DNA from: Streptococcus sp.
GTDB lineage: Bacteria > Bacillota > Bacilli > Lactobacillales > Streptococcaceae
Direction of reading: 5' to 3'
Length of the DNA stretch: 8,851 nucleotides
Assembly (NCBI GenBank): GCA_030825825.1
Contig: JAPJPE010000050.1
Location: 1 to 8,851 of the forward strand
The position numbers were made by a program, and so were the translations under genes. Shown piece by piece: positions 1 through 5,816 of the stretch; position 1 is the first letter of the stretch, and every line of letters starts with the position of its first letter. A model generated the notes under the pieces. The model worked only from the letters and a program-made list of their open reading frames with translations. It did no database searches and was not told the origin of the DNA.

Positions 1-50
1 GACGACGAAATCGAATTCTAACGAATTACCGATTTCTGTCCCACTCTCTT
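1..50. repeat. Palindromic intergenic element, cut by the window edge
   Basis: The arms GAAATCG (7-13) and CGATTTC (30-36) are perfect inverted copies. AATT (14-17 and 24-27) extends the pairing inward, with a two-base bulge at 28-29. Outside the arms, GACGAC at the left edge and GTCCCAC (39-44) suggest that the palindrome continues beyond base 1. From memory, a sequence of this kind (a GTGGGAC...GTCCCAC frame around GAAATCG arms) recurs between genes in viridans streptococci; this was not searched. It lies just behind the pavA stop and could end pavA transcription, but no T-run is visible inside the window. Confidence 0.5.
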
Positions 51-62
51 TTATTTTTGAAA

Positions 63-1724
63 TCAGTCCGTTAGTTTCATGTCTTTGATTTTTTCTTCTT
101 CTGGGGTGACCCGCAGAGTCTTCTGGCCGGTGTAGGTGACAAAGCCTGGTTTTCCACCTGTTGGTTTATTGATTTTCTTGACTTCGATCATATCTACTTG
201 GACCAGGTTTGAGAGACGGGCCTTGGAATAGTAGGCGGCCAACTCTGCAGCATCGGTTTTCACTTCATCTGTTGGATCGAGATTTCCGGTAATGACCACG
301 TGGCTACCTGGGATATCCTTGGCATGGAACCAGAGCTCGTCTTTCTTAGCGATCTTAAAGGTCAGTTCATCGTTTTGCAAATTATTGCGACCCACTAAAA
401 TGATGGTTTTTCCATCACTAGCTAGGTATTTCTCAGGTTTTTTCCGTTTATGAATTTTTTCGCGGTTGCGCCGTTTGATAAAGCCGGTCTGGATTAGCTC
501 TTCTCGAATCTCTGCCACCTCAGCCAGACTCGCTTGAGAAAGGGCTGTTTCAACCGTTTCAAGATAAGAAATGGTTTCCTTGGTTTCTTGAATGAGGATG
601 GTCAAATGTTTGACGGCTTCTTTTAACTTCTGGTAGCGTTTGAAGTAGCGTTGGGCATTTTGATTGGGAGTCAGGGCCTTGTTGAGTTGGATGGTGATCG
701 GTTCATTGGTATAGTAATTATCTAAAACAACCTGGTCTTGGTCGTTTGGTACCTGATGGAGGAAGGTTGTCAGCAATTCTCCTTTTTGGCGGAATTCTTC
801 CGCATTGTCGGTCGCCGCTAACTCAGCTTCTTGTTTGGCTAATTTTTTTCGGTTCTTTTCAAGATCGTTTTCGACCTTGCGGATCAATTCACTGGCCTGT
901 TGTTGCACCCGATCGCGCTCAGCCTTGTCTCGGTAATAGTCATCCAGCAGATCGGAAAGTGTTTCAAAGGTTTGATTGGTCGCATCTGCAAAGGGGATAG
1001 CCGAGAAGGATTTGGTCGTTAGGCGAGGCTCAGTTGGAGCTTGGAAAAAGGCACGAAAGGTTTTTAATTTTTCATCCGTCTTAAGTCGCTTGGCTAATTC
1101 TTGAGCCGTATCTCGCCCCAAACCTTGGAAACATTTTTGAAGGTTTTTTGGGCTTAAGTCTTCCTTGTGAAGAAGGGCAAAAAGGGATTCATCTCCAATT
1201 GTAAAAGGATTGACCGCGTCGGTTTTCGGAGGAGCTACATAGGTCGACCCAGGGAGAATGGTCCGGTAGCTATTTTGTGAGAAGCCGACATGTTTAATGG
1301 CTTCGATAATTTTATTGCTGGTGCGGTCCAGGAGAATAATATTACTGTGCTTGCCCATGATTTCAATCATGAGGCTGACAGAAATGGCATCTCCAATTTC
1401 GTTTTTATTGGAGACACGGATTTCGAGAATCCGGTCGTTTTCCATTTGCTCAATCCCTTCGATGACAGCGCCTTGAAGATATTTGCGCATAACCATAATA
1501 AAGGTATTGGGAAAGGCAGGATTTTCAAAGTTGGTCTGGGTCCGTTGAATCCGTCCAAAGACAGAATGGGCTGAGAGCAAGAGTTTTTGATTTTTCCGAT
1601 TGCCTCGGATTTGGAGCACCAATTCTTGCTCGAAGGGTTGGTTAATTTTTTGAATGCGGCCACTCAAGAGTTCGGCCTTCAATTCTTGCACCATATGGTG
1701 TAAAAAAAATCCATCAAAAGACAT
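63..1724 (-). CDS. pavA: PavA/FbpA fibronectin-binding protein, RqcH (NFACT/NEMF) family
   Basis: This 553-residue protein belongs to the RqcH/NEMF family. Family members bind the peptidyl-tRNA-blocked large ribosomal subunit and recruit tRNA-Ala to add alanine tails to stalled chains. The pneumococcal homologue PavA is also found on the cell surface without a signal peptide or LPXTG anchor and binds fibronectin. The NFACT-N part opens with MSFDGFF. Asp97-Arg98 fall at the numbers given for the essential DR pair of B. subtilis RqcH. A charged, probably coiled-coil stretch lies around residues 265-400, and the NFACT-R (DUF814) domain at about 434-545 contains GRNNLQND and WFHAKDIPGSH. The length fits the family (about 550). 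I chose the ATG at 1724 rather than the in-frame ATGs at 1736 and 1739: GAGGAATCCC lies directly before it as a Shine-Dalgarno, the family begins MSFDGFF, and the earlier ATGs have no ribosome site. No signal peptide is seen. The gene is monocistronic within the window. Confidence 0.95.
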   Translation of the reverse strand: MSFDGFFLHHMVQELKAELLSGRIQKINQPFEQELVLQIRGNRKNQKLLLSAHSVFGRIQRTQTNFENPAFPNTFIMVMRKYLQGAVIEGIEQMENDRILEIRVSNKNEIGDAISVSLMIEIMGKHSNIILLDRTSNKIIEAIKHVGFSQNSYRTILPGSTYVAPPKTDAVNPFTIGDESLFALLHKEDLSPKNLQKCFQGLGRDTAQELAKRLKTDEKLKTFRAFFQAPTEPRLTTKSFSAIPFADATNQTFETLSDLLDDYYRDKAERDRVQQQASELIRKVENDLEKNRKKLAKQEAELAATDNAEEFRQKGELLTTFLHQVPNDQDQVVLDNYYTNEPITIQLNKALTPNQNAQRYFKRYQKLKEAVKHLTILIQETKETISYLETVETALSQASLAEVAEIREELIQTGFIKRRNREKIHKRKKPEKYLASDGKTIILVGRNNLQNDELTFKIAKKDELWFHAKDIPGSHVVITGNLDPTDEVKTDAAELAAYYSKARLSNLVQVDMIEVKKINKPTGGKPGFVTYTGQKTLRVTPEEEKIKDMKLTD

Positions 1725-1759
1725 GGGATTCCTCATCATTCTAGCGTTTATTCTAGTAA

Positions 1760-1768
1760 ATTATATCA
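1760..1768 (-). promoter_or_regulatory. pavA promoter, extended -10
   Basis: On the minus strand the sequence reads TGATATAAT, a perfect TATAAT with the TG of an extended -10. No good -35 hexamer lies 16-18 bases upstream, as is common for extended -10 promoters. Transcription should start near 1752, giving a leader of about 28 bases before the ATG at 1724. The motif is seen directly; its use is inferred. Confidence 0.7.
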
Positions 1769-1818
1769 AAAATGGAGCGGAAATCCCAGAAAGAAGCAAG
1801 GGGATGTAATATAGAAAA

Positions 1819-1832
1819 TGCGAACGTTTTCA
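1819..1832. promoter_or_regulatory. Candidate cre (CcpA) site between divergent promoters
   Basis: TGCGAACGTTTTCA fits the loose catabolite-responsive element pattern TGNNANCGNTNNCA and is close to palindromic around ACGT. It departs from the stricter form at the third base, where C stands instead of A or T. Its centre is about 61 bases before the expected trpX start point and 73 before the pavA start point, so it could serve either promoter. Chance matches to this loose pattern are frequent. Confidence 0.3.
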
Positions 1833-1851
1833 AAAAAATGCAGAAAAAGTA

Positions 1852-1880
1852 TTGACATTTTTGAAAGAAAACTTTAAAAT
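1852..1880 (+). promoter_or_regulatory. Promoter of the trpX T-box transcript
   Basis: A perfect -35 box TTGACA (1852-1857) and a near-consensus -10 box TAAAAT (1875-1880) are separated by exactly 17 bases. Transcription should start near 1887, immediately before the first T-box helix. This is a strong housekeeping sigma promoter, as expected when control is exerted by termination in the leader. Confidence 0.85.
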
Positions 1881-1886
1881 GTAAGA

Positions 1887-2141
1887 AATTAGAAAAGTAG
1901 TAAATGAAAGTTTCAAGAGAGCCTACGGTTGCTGAGAGTGGGTAGCGGCAGTTTATGAAATTGGACTAATGATGAGATGAATTTGAAACAATAAAAATTC
2001 GGTTGGCACACCTTATCGTGCAACTTGTTGCTAGACAAGACAGAGATATGGGGGAGACTATCTTTTTCCCATAAGTGAGGTGGCACCGCGATGACACGTC
2101 CTCACATAGCTTTTGCTATGTGTGGGCGTGTTTTTTGTTTT
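1887..2141 (+). promoter_or_regulatory. T-box riboswitch leader, probably tRNA-Trp responsive
   Basis: The leader RNA senses uncharged tRNA and prevents its own termination. The conserved T-box sequence is seen at 2077-2090 (GAGGTGGCACCGCG), whose GGCA-type bulge would pair with the tRNA end. The Stem I base is formed by GTTTCAA (1910-1916) and TTGAAAC (1983-1989). Above it are AGAGAG and GATGA segments typical of the kink-turn, and an apical hairpin with GTTGCT/AGCGGC arms. TGG at 1962-1964, followed by A, is the best specifier candidate and would read tRNA-Trp. This agrees with the TrpX family gene downstream, whose streptococcal homologues are known Trp T-box targets. Stem III is formed by ATGGG (2049-2053) and CCCAT (2068-2072). 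The T-box call is very sure; the specifier was placed by eye. Confidence 0.9.
2094..2141 (+). terminator. Intrinsic terminator of the trpX T-box
   Basis: ACACGTCC (2094-2101) pairs with GGGCGTGT (2124-2131), and CACATAGC (2103-2110) with GCTATGTG (2115-2122). The loop is TTTT, and a T-rich run follows to 2141. The only break in the helix is one U-U mismatch. The antiterminator would instead pair the T-box with bases at the start of this hairpin. Confidence 0.92.
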
Positions 2142-2162
2142 AGATGAGAAGGGAGAAAAGAT

Positions 2163-2192
2163 ATGAAGAAACGATGGCGTCGCAGTCTTTAG
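2163..2192 (+). CDS. Possible nine-residue leader peptide with a Trp codon
   Basis: An ATG at 2163 stands behind a good ribosome site (AGGGAG, 2150-2155) and opens the frame MKKRWRRSL, then TAG. It lies after the T-box terminator and before trpX, so it would be translated only in readthrough transcripts. A second small frame, MMEKKKKMKK, follows directly in the same phase (2193-2225). The peptide is strongly basic and holds one Trp codon. It could be a leader peptide, the worn start of a lost gene, or chance; no homology can be judged at this length. Confidence 0.25.
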   Translation: MKKRWRRSL

Positions 2193-2238
2193 ATGATGGA
2201 AAAAAAGAAGAAAATGAAAAAATAGAAGAGGTAGTAAA

Positions 2239-3240
2239 ATGAAAAATAAACGGTTAATGGGAATAATTGGTTTGATTGCAGCTGCAGTCATTGGGACAGC
2301 GATCTATTCAGCTACAGCAGGCAAAGACAACAAGGCAGCAAGTAGCAATGAAAAGGCTAAGGTGGGTGTTTTGCAGTTGGTCAGCCACCCTTCGCTTGAT
2401 TTGATCTACAAAGGGATTCAAGATGGTTTAGCTGAAGAAGGTTATGACAAAGACAAAGTGGACATTGATTTCCTCAATGCAGAAGGCGACCAAAACAAAG
2501 TTGCAACCATGAGTAAACAATTGGTAGACAAGGATAACCAAGTCTTGATTGGAATTGCAACTCCATCTGCTCAAGGTTTGGCTAGTGCAACCAAAGACAA
2601 ACCAATCGTTATGGGAGCTGTCACTGATCCGGTCGGCGCAAACTTGGTCAAAGATTTGAAAAAACCAGGTGGCAATATCACTGGGGTATCTGACCACAAT
2701 CCAACTGAGCAACAGTTGAAATTAATCAAAGAGTTGACTCCGAACGTGAAAACCATTGGGATCCTGTACTCAACCAGTGAAGATAATTCCAAATCTCAAG
2801 TAGAGGAATTTACAAAATTAGCTGAAAAAGCAGGTTACAAGGTGGTTCCTTATTCTGTACCTTCTACAAATGAAATTGCTTCTACCGTGTCTGTAATGTC
2901 AGGCAAAGTCGATGCCATCTGGGTTCCAATCGACAATACCATCGCTTCAGCCTTCTCAACAGTTGTCGAAGCAAACAAAACAGCTAAAAAACCAATCTTC
3001 CCAAGTGCGACAGCTATGGTAGAAGCTGGTGGTCTTGGTTCAGTCGTTGTCGACCAACACGATCTTGGAGTAGCAACTGGTAAAATGGCTGCGAAGATCT
3101 TAAAAGGCCAAAAACCAGCGGATACACCTGTTGAAATCTTTAGCCAAGGAAAATCTGTCATCAATAAAAAAGTCGCAGATGAATTGGACATTACCATTCC
3201 AGAATCTGTCTTGAAAGATGCTGGACAAGTCATTAAATAA
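2239..3240 (+). CDS. trpX: Tryptophan ABC transporter substrate-binding protein TrpX
   Basis: This 333-residue protein is of the ABC_sub_bind (PF04392/COG2984) family and matches my recollection of pneumococcal TrpX over its whole length. It should catch tryptophan, or a related aromatic compound, outside the membrane and hand it to the TrpY permease and TrpZ ATPase. Residues 7-24 are hydrophobic after a basic start (MKNKR). There is no cysteine near residue 25, hence no lipobox, so it is probably held by an uncleaved N-terminal segment or cleaved by signal peptidase I. Typical family stretches are VSHPSLDLIYKGIQDGL (48-64), TPSAQGLASATKD (108-120), GANLVKDLKKPGG (133-145) and VPIDNTIAS. The start has GAGG about seven bases upstream. 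Expression depends on the T-box leader ahead. Unusually, no permease or ATPase gene follows: the next gene is a ParB-like frame. Confidence 0.9.
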   Translation: MKNKRLMGIIGLIAAAVIGTAIYSATAGKDNKAASSNEKAKVGVLQLVSHPSLDLIYKGIQDGLAEEGYDKDKVDIDFLNAEGDQNKVATMSKQLVDKDNQVLIGIATPSAQGLASATKDKPIVMGAVTDPVGANLVKDLKKPGGNITGVSDHNPTEQQLKLIKELTPNVKTIGILYSTSEDNSKSQVEEFTKLAEKAGYKVVPYSVPSTNEIASTVSVMSGKVDAIWVPIDNTIASAFSTVVEANKTAKKPIFPSATAMVEAGGLGSVVVDQHDLGVATGKMAAKILKGQKPADTPVEIFSQGKSVINKKVADELDITIPESVLKDAGQVIK

Positions 3241-3362
3241 AAAGAAAACGAATCACAAGAATGGCAGGGGAATTTGGCTTTGGCAGGTCTTAAAATCGTG
3301 ACCTTTAACAATATCTACAGTGCTCACAACCAACTATGTTACTCATGGTAGAGGAGAAAGAT
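3241..3362 (+). other. Gap between trpX and the ParB-like gene
   Basis: No strong terminator or promoter is visible, so the ParB-like gene may be read from the trpX transcript. A weak inverted repeat AGGTC/GACCT (3285-3289 and 3300-3304, ten-base loop) is followed by too few T residues for a convincing terminator. The trpX frame stays open for about 36 codons after its TAA, to a TAG at 3352, but the peptide resembles neither TrpY nor TrpZ as I know them. This is the place where trpY would be expected. Confidence 0.4.
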
Positions 3363-3782
3363 ATGGAAGTTAAGATAACAGATCTTCATCCGACCCAACT
3401 ATATTTATCAGAAAAGAAGTTACAAGCTATCCAGATGCTGGATCAGTCGGCAGACATCATCAATGTGGATCCAATTAGTGTTCTTGCATTTGGAAATCGC
3501 TTCTTGATTACAGACGGCCATCACAGGGCTTATCAGGCTTTATTGGCAGGTCAGGATACGATTTCTGCTGAGTTTGATAGAGATGGTGGCGATGCCTTGT
3601 ATGCTCTCTATGCGCAAGCTTGTGAGGAAAGAAAGATATCCTCTGTTTTGGATTTAAAACATCGTATCTTACCTCAAGATGAGTATGAAGCAAAATGGTA
3701 TAACTGGTGTGATGGTTTTAACCAAGCAGCAACTCTTCTATTGAAAAGGAAAGCAGATGAAACAGACAAGGCAAATAAATAA
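3363..3782 (+). CDS. Small ParB-fold (ParB N-terminal-like) protein
   Basis: A 139-residue protein. Residues 1-70 look like a ParB N-terminal/sulfiredoxin-type domain: an opening strand (MEVKITDLHPTQLYLS), the segment DPISVLAFGNRFLITDGHHR (36-55) with its DGHHR signature, and an AGQDTISAEFD strand (62-72). In ParB this fold binds CTP and nucleotide-linked partners, but many stand-alone members are uncharacterised. The helix-turn-helix and dimer domains of true ParB are absent, so it is unlikely to be a centromere-binding protein. Residues 73-127 are helical and rich in aromatics (KWYNWCDGF). I chose the ATG at 3363 because GAGGAG lies six bases before it; the ATGs at 3336 and 3345 lack a comparable site. 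It is probably cotranscribed with trpX. Function unknown. Confidence 0.75.
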   Translation: MEVKITDLHPTQLYLSEKKLQAIQMLDQSADIINVDPISVLAFGNRFLITDGHHRAYQALLAGQDTISAEFDRDGGDALYALYAQACEERKISSVLDLKHRILPQDEYEAKWYNWCDGFNQAATLLLKRKADETDKANK

Positions 3783-3829
3783 TGCCCTGGGTCTTGTTTC
3801 TTTGTCTATTGAAATTAGTCTCATCTAAC

Positions 3830-3858
3830 TTGTTTTTTAACTAAAAATCTGCTAAACT
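3830..3858 (+). promoter_or_regulatory. Promoter of the pheS T-box transcript
   Basis: TTGTTT (3830-3835) and TAAACT (3853-3858) are spaced by 17 bases. Each matches four of six consensus positions. The start point would be near 3865, shortly before the first T-box helix. No convincing terminator for the gene upstream was seen between 3783 and 3829, only short imperfect pairings (GGC/GCC, ACAAG/CTTGT). Confidence 0.6.
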
Positions 3859-3864
3859 AGATAG

Positions 3865-4062
3865 TAATTGAATAGAAATCTGCAAGACTAGTACCTCAAG
3901 GGAAGTGCAACAGGGAGAAGAGCCGTGACTGAAAGCTCTTTGCATGAAAGCTGAGTGAATTCACTTGCGCAAGGATTTAGAAATTAAGGTCTGAGTTTCA
4001 GATAAAAAACGGATGGTACCGCGTGTCAACGCTCCGAATATGGATGTGGCGCGTGGTTTTTT
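3865..4062 (+). promoter_or_regulatory. T-box riboswitch leader, probably tRNA-Phe responsive
   Basis: The T-box sequence GGATGGTACCGCGTG is at 4011-4025. The Stem I base is AAATCT (near 3877) with GGATTT (3972-3977). Next, GCAAG (near 3883) pairs with CTTGC just after the likely specifier. An apical hairpin is formed by AAGAGC (3918-3923) and GCTCTT (3935-3940). TTC at about 3959-3961, followed by A, is the best specifier, reading tRNA-Phe and matching the PheRS genes downstream. Uncharged tRNA-Phe should favour the antiterminator and raise pheS-GNAT-pheT transcription. T-box identity is sure; the specifier is placed by eye. Confidence 0.9.
4018..4062 (+). terminator. Intrinsic terminator of the pheS T-box
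   Basis: The 5' arm from ACCGCGTGTCA (4018-4028), with CGCTCC below the loop, pairs with GGATGTGGCGCGTGGT (4042-4057), using several G-U pairs. A run of six T residues follows (4057-4062). The 5' arm takes in the end of the T-box motif, as usual for mutually exclusive terminator and antiterminator folds. Confidence 0.85.
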
Positions 4063-4095
4063 CTATGTCTGAGTGAGGACCATGATGGAGGAAAT

Positions 4096-5142
4096 ATGTC
4101 AACGATTGAAGAACAACTAAAAGCGCTTCGAGAAGAAACGCTGGCAGCCTTGAAGCAGATCTCTGCTGAAAATAAAAAAGAGATGCAAGAGCTACGCGTC
4201 TCTGTCCTTGGGAAGAAAGGCTCTCTAACCGAGATCCTCAAAGGGATGAAAGATGTCTCTGCTGAGATGCGTCCGGTCATCGGGAAACACGTTAATGAAG
4301 CCCGTGATGTTTTGACGGCTGCCTTTGAAGAAACAGCTAAGCTCTTGGAAGAAAAGAAAGTCCAAGCCAAATTAGCTAGTGAGAGTATCGATGTGACCCT
4401 TCCGGGACGTCCAGTCGCAGTTGGTCATCGCCATGTCTTGACCCAAACCAGTGAAGAAATCGAAGATATCTTTATCGGGATGGGCTACCAAGTTGTAGAT
4501 GGCTTTGAAGTCGAAAAAGACTACTACAACTTTGAACGCATGAACTTGCCAAAGGATCACCCAGCTCGTGATATGCAGGATACCTTCTATATCACAGAAG
4601 AAATCTTGCTTCGGACCCACACATCACCAGTTCAGGCGCGTGCAATGGATGCGCATGACTTTAGCAAGGGACCTTTGAAAATGATTTCTCCAGGCCGTGT
4701 TTTCCGTCGGGATACAGATGATGCGACCCACAGCCACCAGTTCCATCAGATCGAAGGCTTGGTTGTTGGGAAGAACATTTCTATGGCGGACCTTCAAGGA
4801 ACGCTTCAGTTGATCGTGCAAAAGATGTTTGGTGCAGAACGTCAAATCCGTCTGCGTCCTTCTTACTTCCCATTCACCGAGCCATCCGTTGAGGTCGATG
4901 TATCTTGCTTCAAATGTGGTGGAGCGGGATGTAATGTATGTAAGAAGACAGGTTGGATCGAAATCATGGGGGCCGGTATGGTTCACCCACGCGTGCTCGA
5001 GATGAGTGGCATTGATTCGACAGTCTATTCAGGATTCGCCTTTGGACTTGGTCAGGAGCGTGTAGCCATGCTTCGTTATGGAATCAATGATATCCGTGGC
5101 TTTTATCAAGGAGATGTTCGCTTCTCAGAACAGTTTAAATAA
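4096..5142 (+). CDS. pheS: Phenylalanyl-tRNA synthetase alpha subunit
   Basis: The 348-residue catalytic subunit of the alpha2beta2 class II PheRS activates phenylalanine with ATP and charges tRNA-Phe in the cytosol. Residues 1-95 form the charged N-terminal coiled coil that contacts tRNA. Motif 2 is at about 200-221 (GRVFRRDTDDATHSHQFHQ) and motif 3 at 316-329 (FGLGQERVAMLRYG). Ala315 in GFAFG corresponds to the alanine that shapes the Phe pocket (Ala294 in E. coli). Cys271, Cys274, Cys279 and Cys282 form a C-x2-C, C-x2-C cluster that I recall in other Firmicute PheS proteins and that may bind metal. The length is normal. The start has GGAGG four bases upstream. It is the first gene of the operon and is controlled by the T-box leader. 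Confidence 0.98.
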   Translation: MSTIEEQLKALREETLAALKQISAENKKEMQELRVSVLGKKGSLTEILKGMKDVSAEMRPVIGKHVNEARDVLTAAFEETAKLLEEKKVQAKLASESIDVTLPGRPVAVGHRHVLTQTSEEIEDIFIGMGYQVVDGFEVEKDYYNFERMNLPKDHPARDMQDTFYITEEILLRTHTSPVQARAMDAHDFSKGPLKMISPGRVFRRDTDDATHSHQFHQIEGLVVGKNISMADLQGTLQLIVQKMFGAERQIRLRPSYFPFTEPSVEVDVSCFKCGGAGCNVCKKTGWIEIMGAGMVHPRVLEMSGIDSTVYSGFAFGLGQERVAMLRYGINDIRGFYQGDVRFSEQFK

Positions 5143-5144
5143 TC

Positions 5145-5660
5145 ATGTTAGTTAGAGTAAAAATCGATCAATTACAGACCTTACGTGACCTAGAGGTGGA
5201 AACCTATCGGGAGACCTTTGGTCCCTATATTGTTGAGGAAGACTTGGAAGAGTACTTCTCTACCGTGCTCTCTTTGGAGCAAATCGAGAAGGATCTGCTA
5301 GATCCAGAATCTGAAATCTATTTTGTCCTCAATGAAGAACAAGAAATCTGTGGTTTTCTCAAGATCAATTGGGGGCAAGCACAGACGGAGCCAGTAGAGA
5401 TGGACAAGTCCTTTGAGATCCAACGGATCTATGTCAAAAAGGAATTTCATGGGGCTGGTTTTGGTAAGGAAATGTTTACCTTTGCCTTAAAAGAGGCTCA
5501 AAAACGTGGATTTGACTGGGCCTGGCTAGGTGTCTGGGAACGCAATTTTAAGGCACAAGATTTTTACTATCGCTTTGGATTTGAACGATATAGTGAACAC
5601 CAGTATATCACCGGAGATACCGTGGATACAGACTGGTTGTTGAGAAAGAAATTGATATAG
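5145..5660 (+). CDS. GNAT acetyltransferase, PaiA-like, inside the pheST operon
   Basis: A 171-residue single-domain GNAT protein that should transfer acetyl from acetyl-CoA to an amine. The acetyl-CoA loop is HGAGFGK (102-108) after the strand QRIYV (93-97). The next part, WLGVWERN (127-134) followed by FYYRFGF (140-146), and the ending GDTVDTDWLLRKKLI resemble B. subtilis PaiA, which acetylates spermidine/spermine. A polyamine substrate is therefore the best guess, not shown. Its ATG lies two bases after the pheS stop. No good Shine-Dalgarno is visible in the last pheS codons, which suggests translational coupling. A GNAT gene in this position is, from memory, also found in pneumococcus, so this is probably a streptococcal arrangement and not a recent insertion. 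It shares the Phe T-box control. Confidence 0.88.
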   Translation: MLVRVKIDQLQTLRDLEVETYRETFGPYIVEEDLEEYFSTVLSLEQIEKDLLDPESEIYFVLNEEQEICGFLKINWGQAQTEPVEMDKSFEIQRIYVKKEFHGAGFGKEMFTFALKEAQKRGFDWAWLGVWERNFKAQDFYYRFGFERYSEHQYITGDTVDTDWLLRKKLI

Positions 5661-5816
5661 AAGGAACAAGGACTTCTATTCTAGAGAAAGGGAGGTTATG
5701 AGACCTTCCTAAGCCAGCCTCGAGCTGGAAAACACAAAATGAAAGGATCGAAACGAGGGTGACTGAAAATCTAGGAAAGATATCTAGATTTCTGCTTAGC
5801 CCTTGGTATCTTACAT
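5661..5816 (+). other. Structured 156-base leader of pheT
   Basis: Three hairpins follow one another. The first has arms AGGGAGGT (5689-5696) and ACCTTCCT (5703-5710). The second has arms CCAGC (5714-5718) and GCTGG (5724-5728). The third has arms AAATCTAG (5767-5774) and CTAGATTT (5784-5791), with an outer AGGG/CCCT pairing (5756-5759 and 5800-5803). None is followed by a T-run, so they are not terminators. No promoter stands out. The bases before the pheT ATG (CTTGGTATCTTACAT) carry no Shine-Dalgarno. It might be a translational control element, an RNA processing site, or the remains of an insertion. No known riboswitch class was recognised. Confidence 0.45.

Noticed and set aside
1..21. 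Plus-strand open stretch reading DDEIEF then TAA, resembling the acidic tail of a protein such as SSB
   Set aside because: It coincides with the palindromic element at 1-50, which explains the bases better, and only six codons are visible.
746..1663. Open frames antisense to or out of phase with pavA (746-1000, 1290-1574, 1367-1663)
   Set aside because: No recognisable domains and no ribosome site judged convincing; they lie inside a well-conserved gene.
2850..3311. Minus-strand frame of 153 codons opposite trpX
   Set aside because: The composition follows the trpX codons, and no promoter, start site or family resemblance was seen.
3241..3351. Open continuation of trpX past its stop as a possible remnant of trpY or trpZ
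   Set aside because: The translated peptide has no hydrophobic permease segment and no ATPase motif; it could be chance.
5759..5768. Ten-base match GTGACTGAAA shared by the pheT leader and the pheS T-box (3925-3934), hinting at a second T-box
   Set aside because: No T-box GGTGGNACCGCG core and no terminator lie in the pheT leader; a match this short can arise by chance.
5661..5816. BOX or RUP element, as found in pneumococcal intergenic regions
   Set aside because: The bases do not resemble the boxA/boxC or RUP ends as I remember them.
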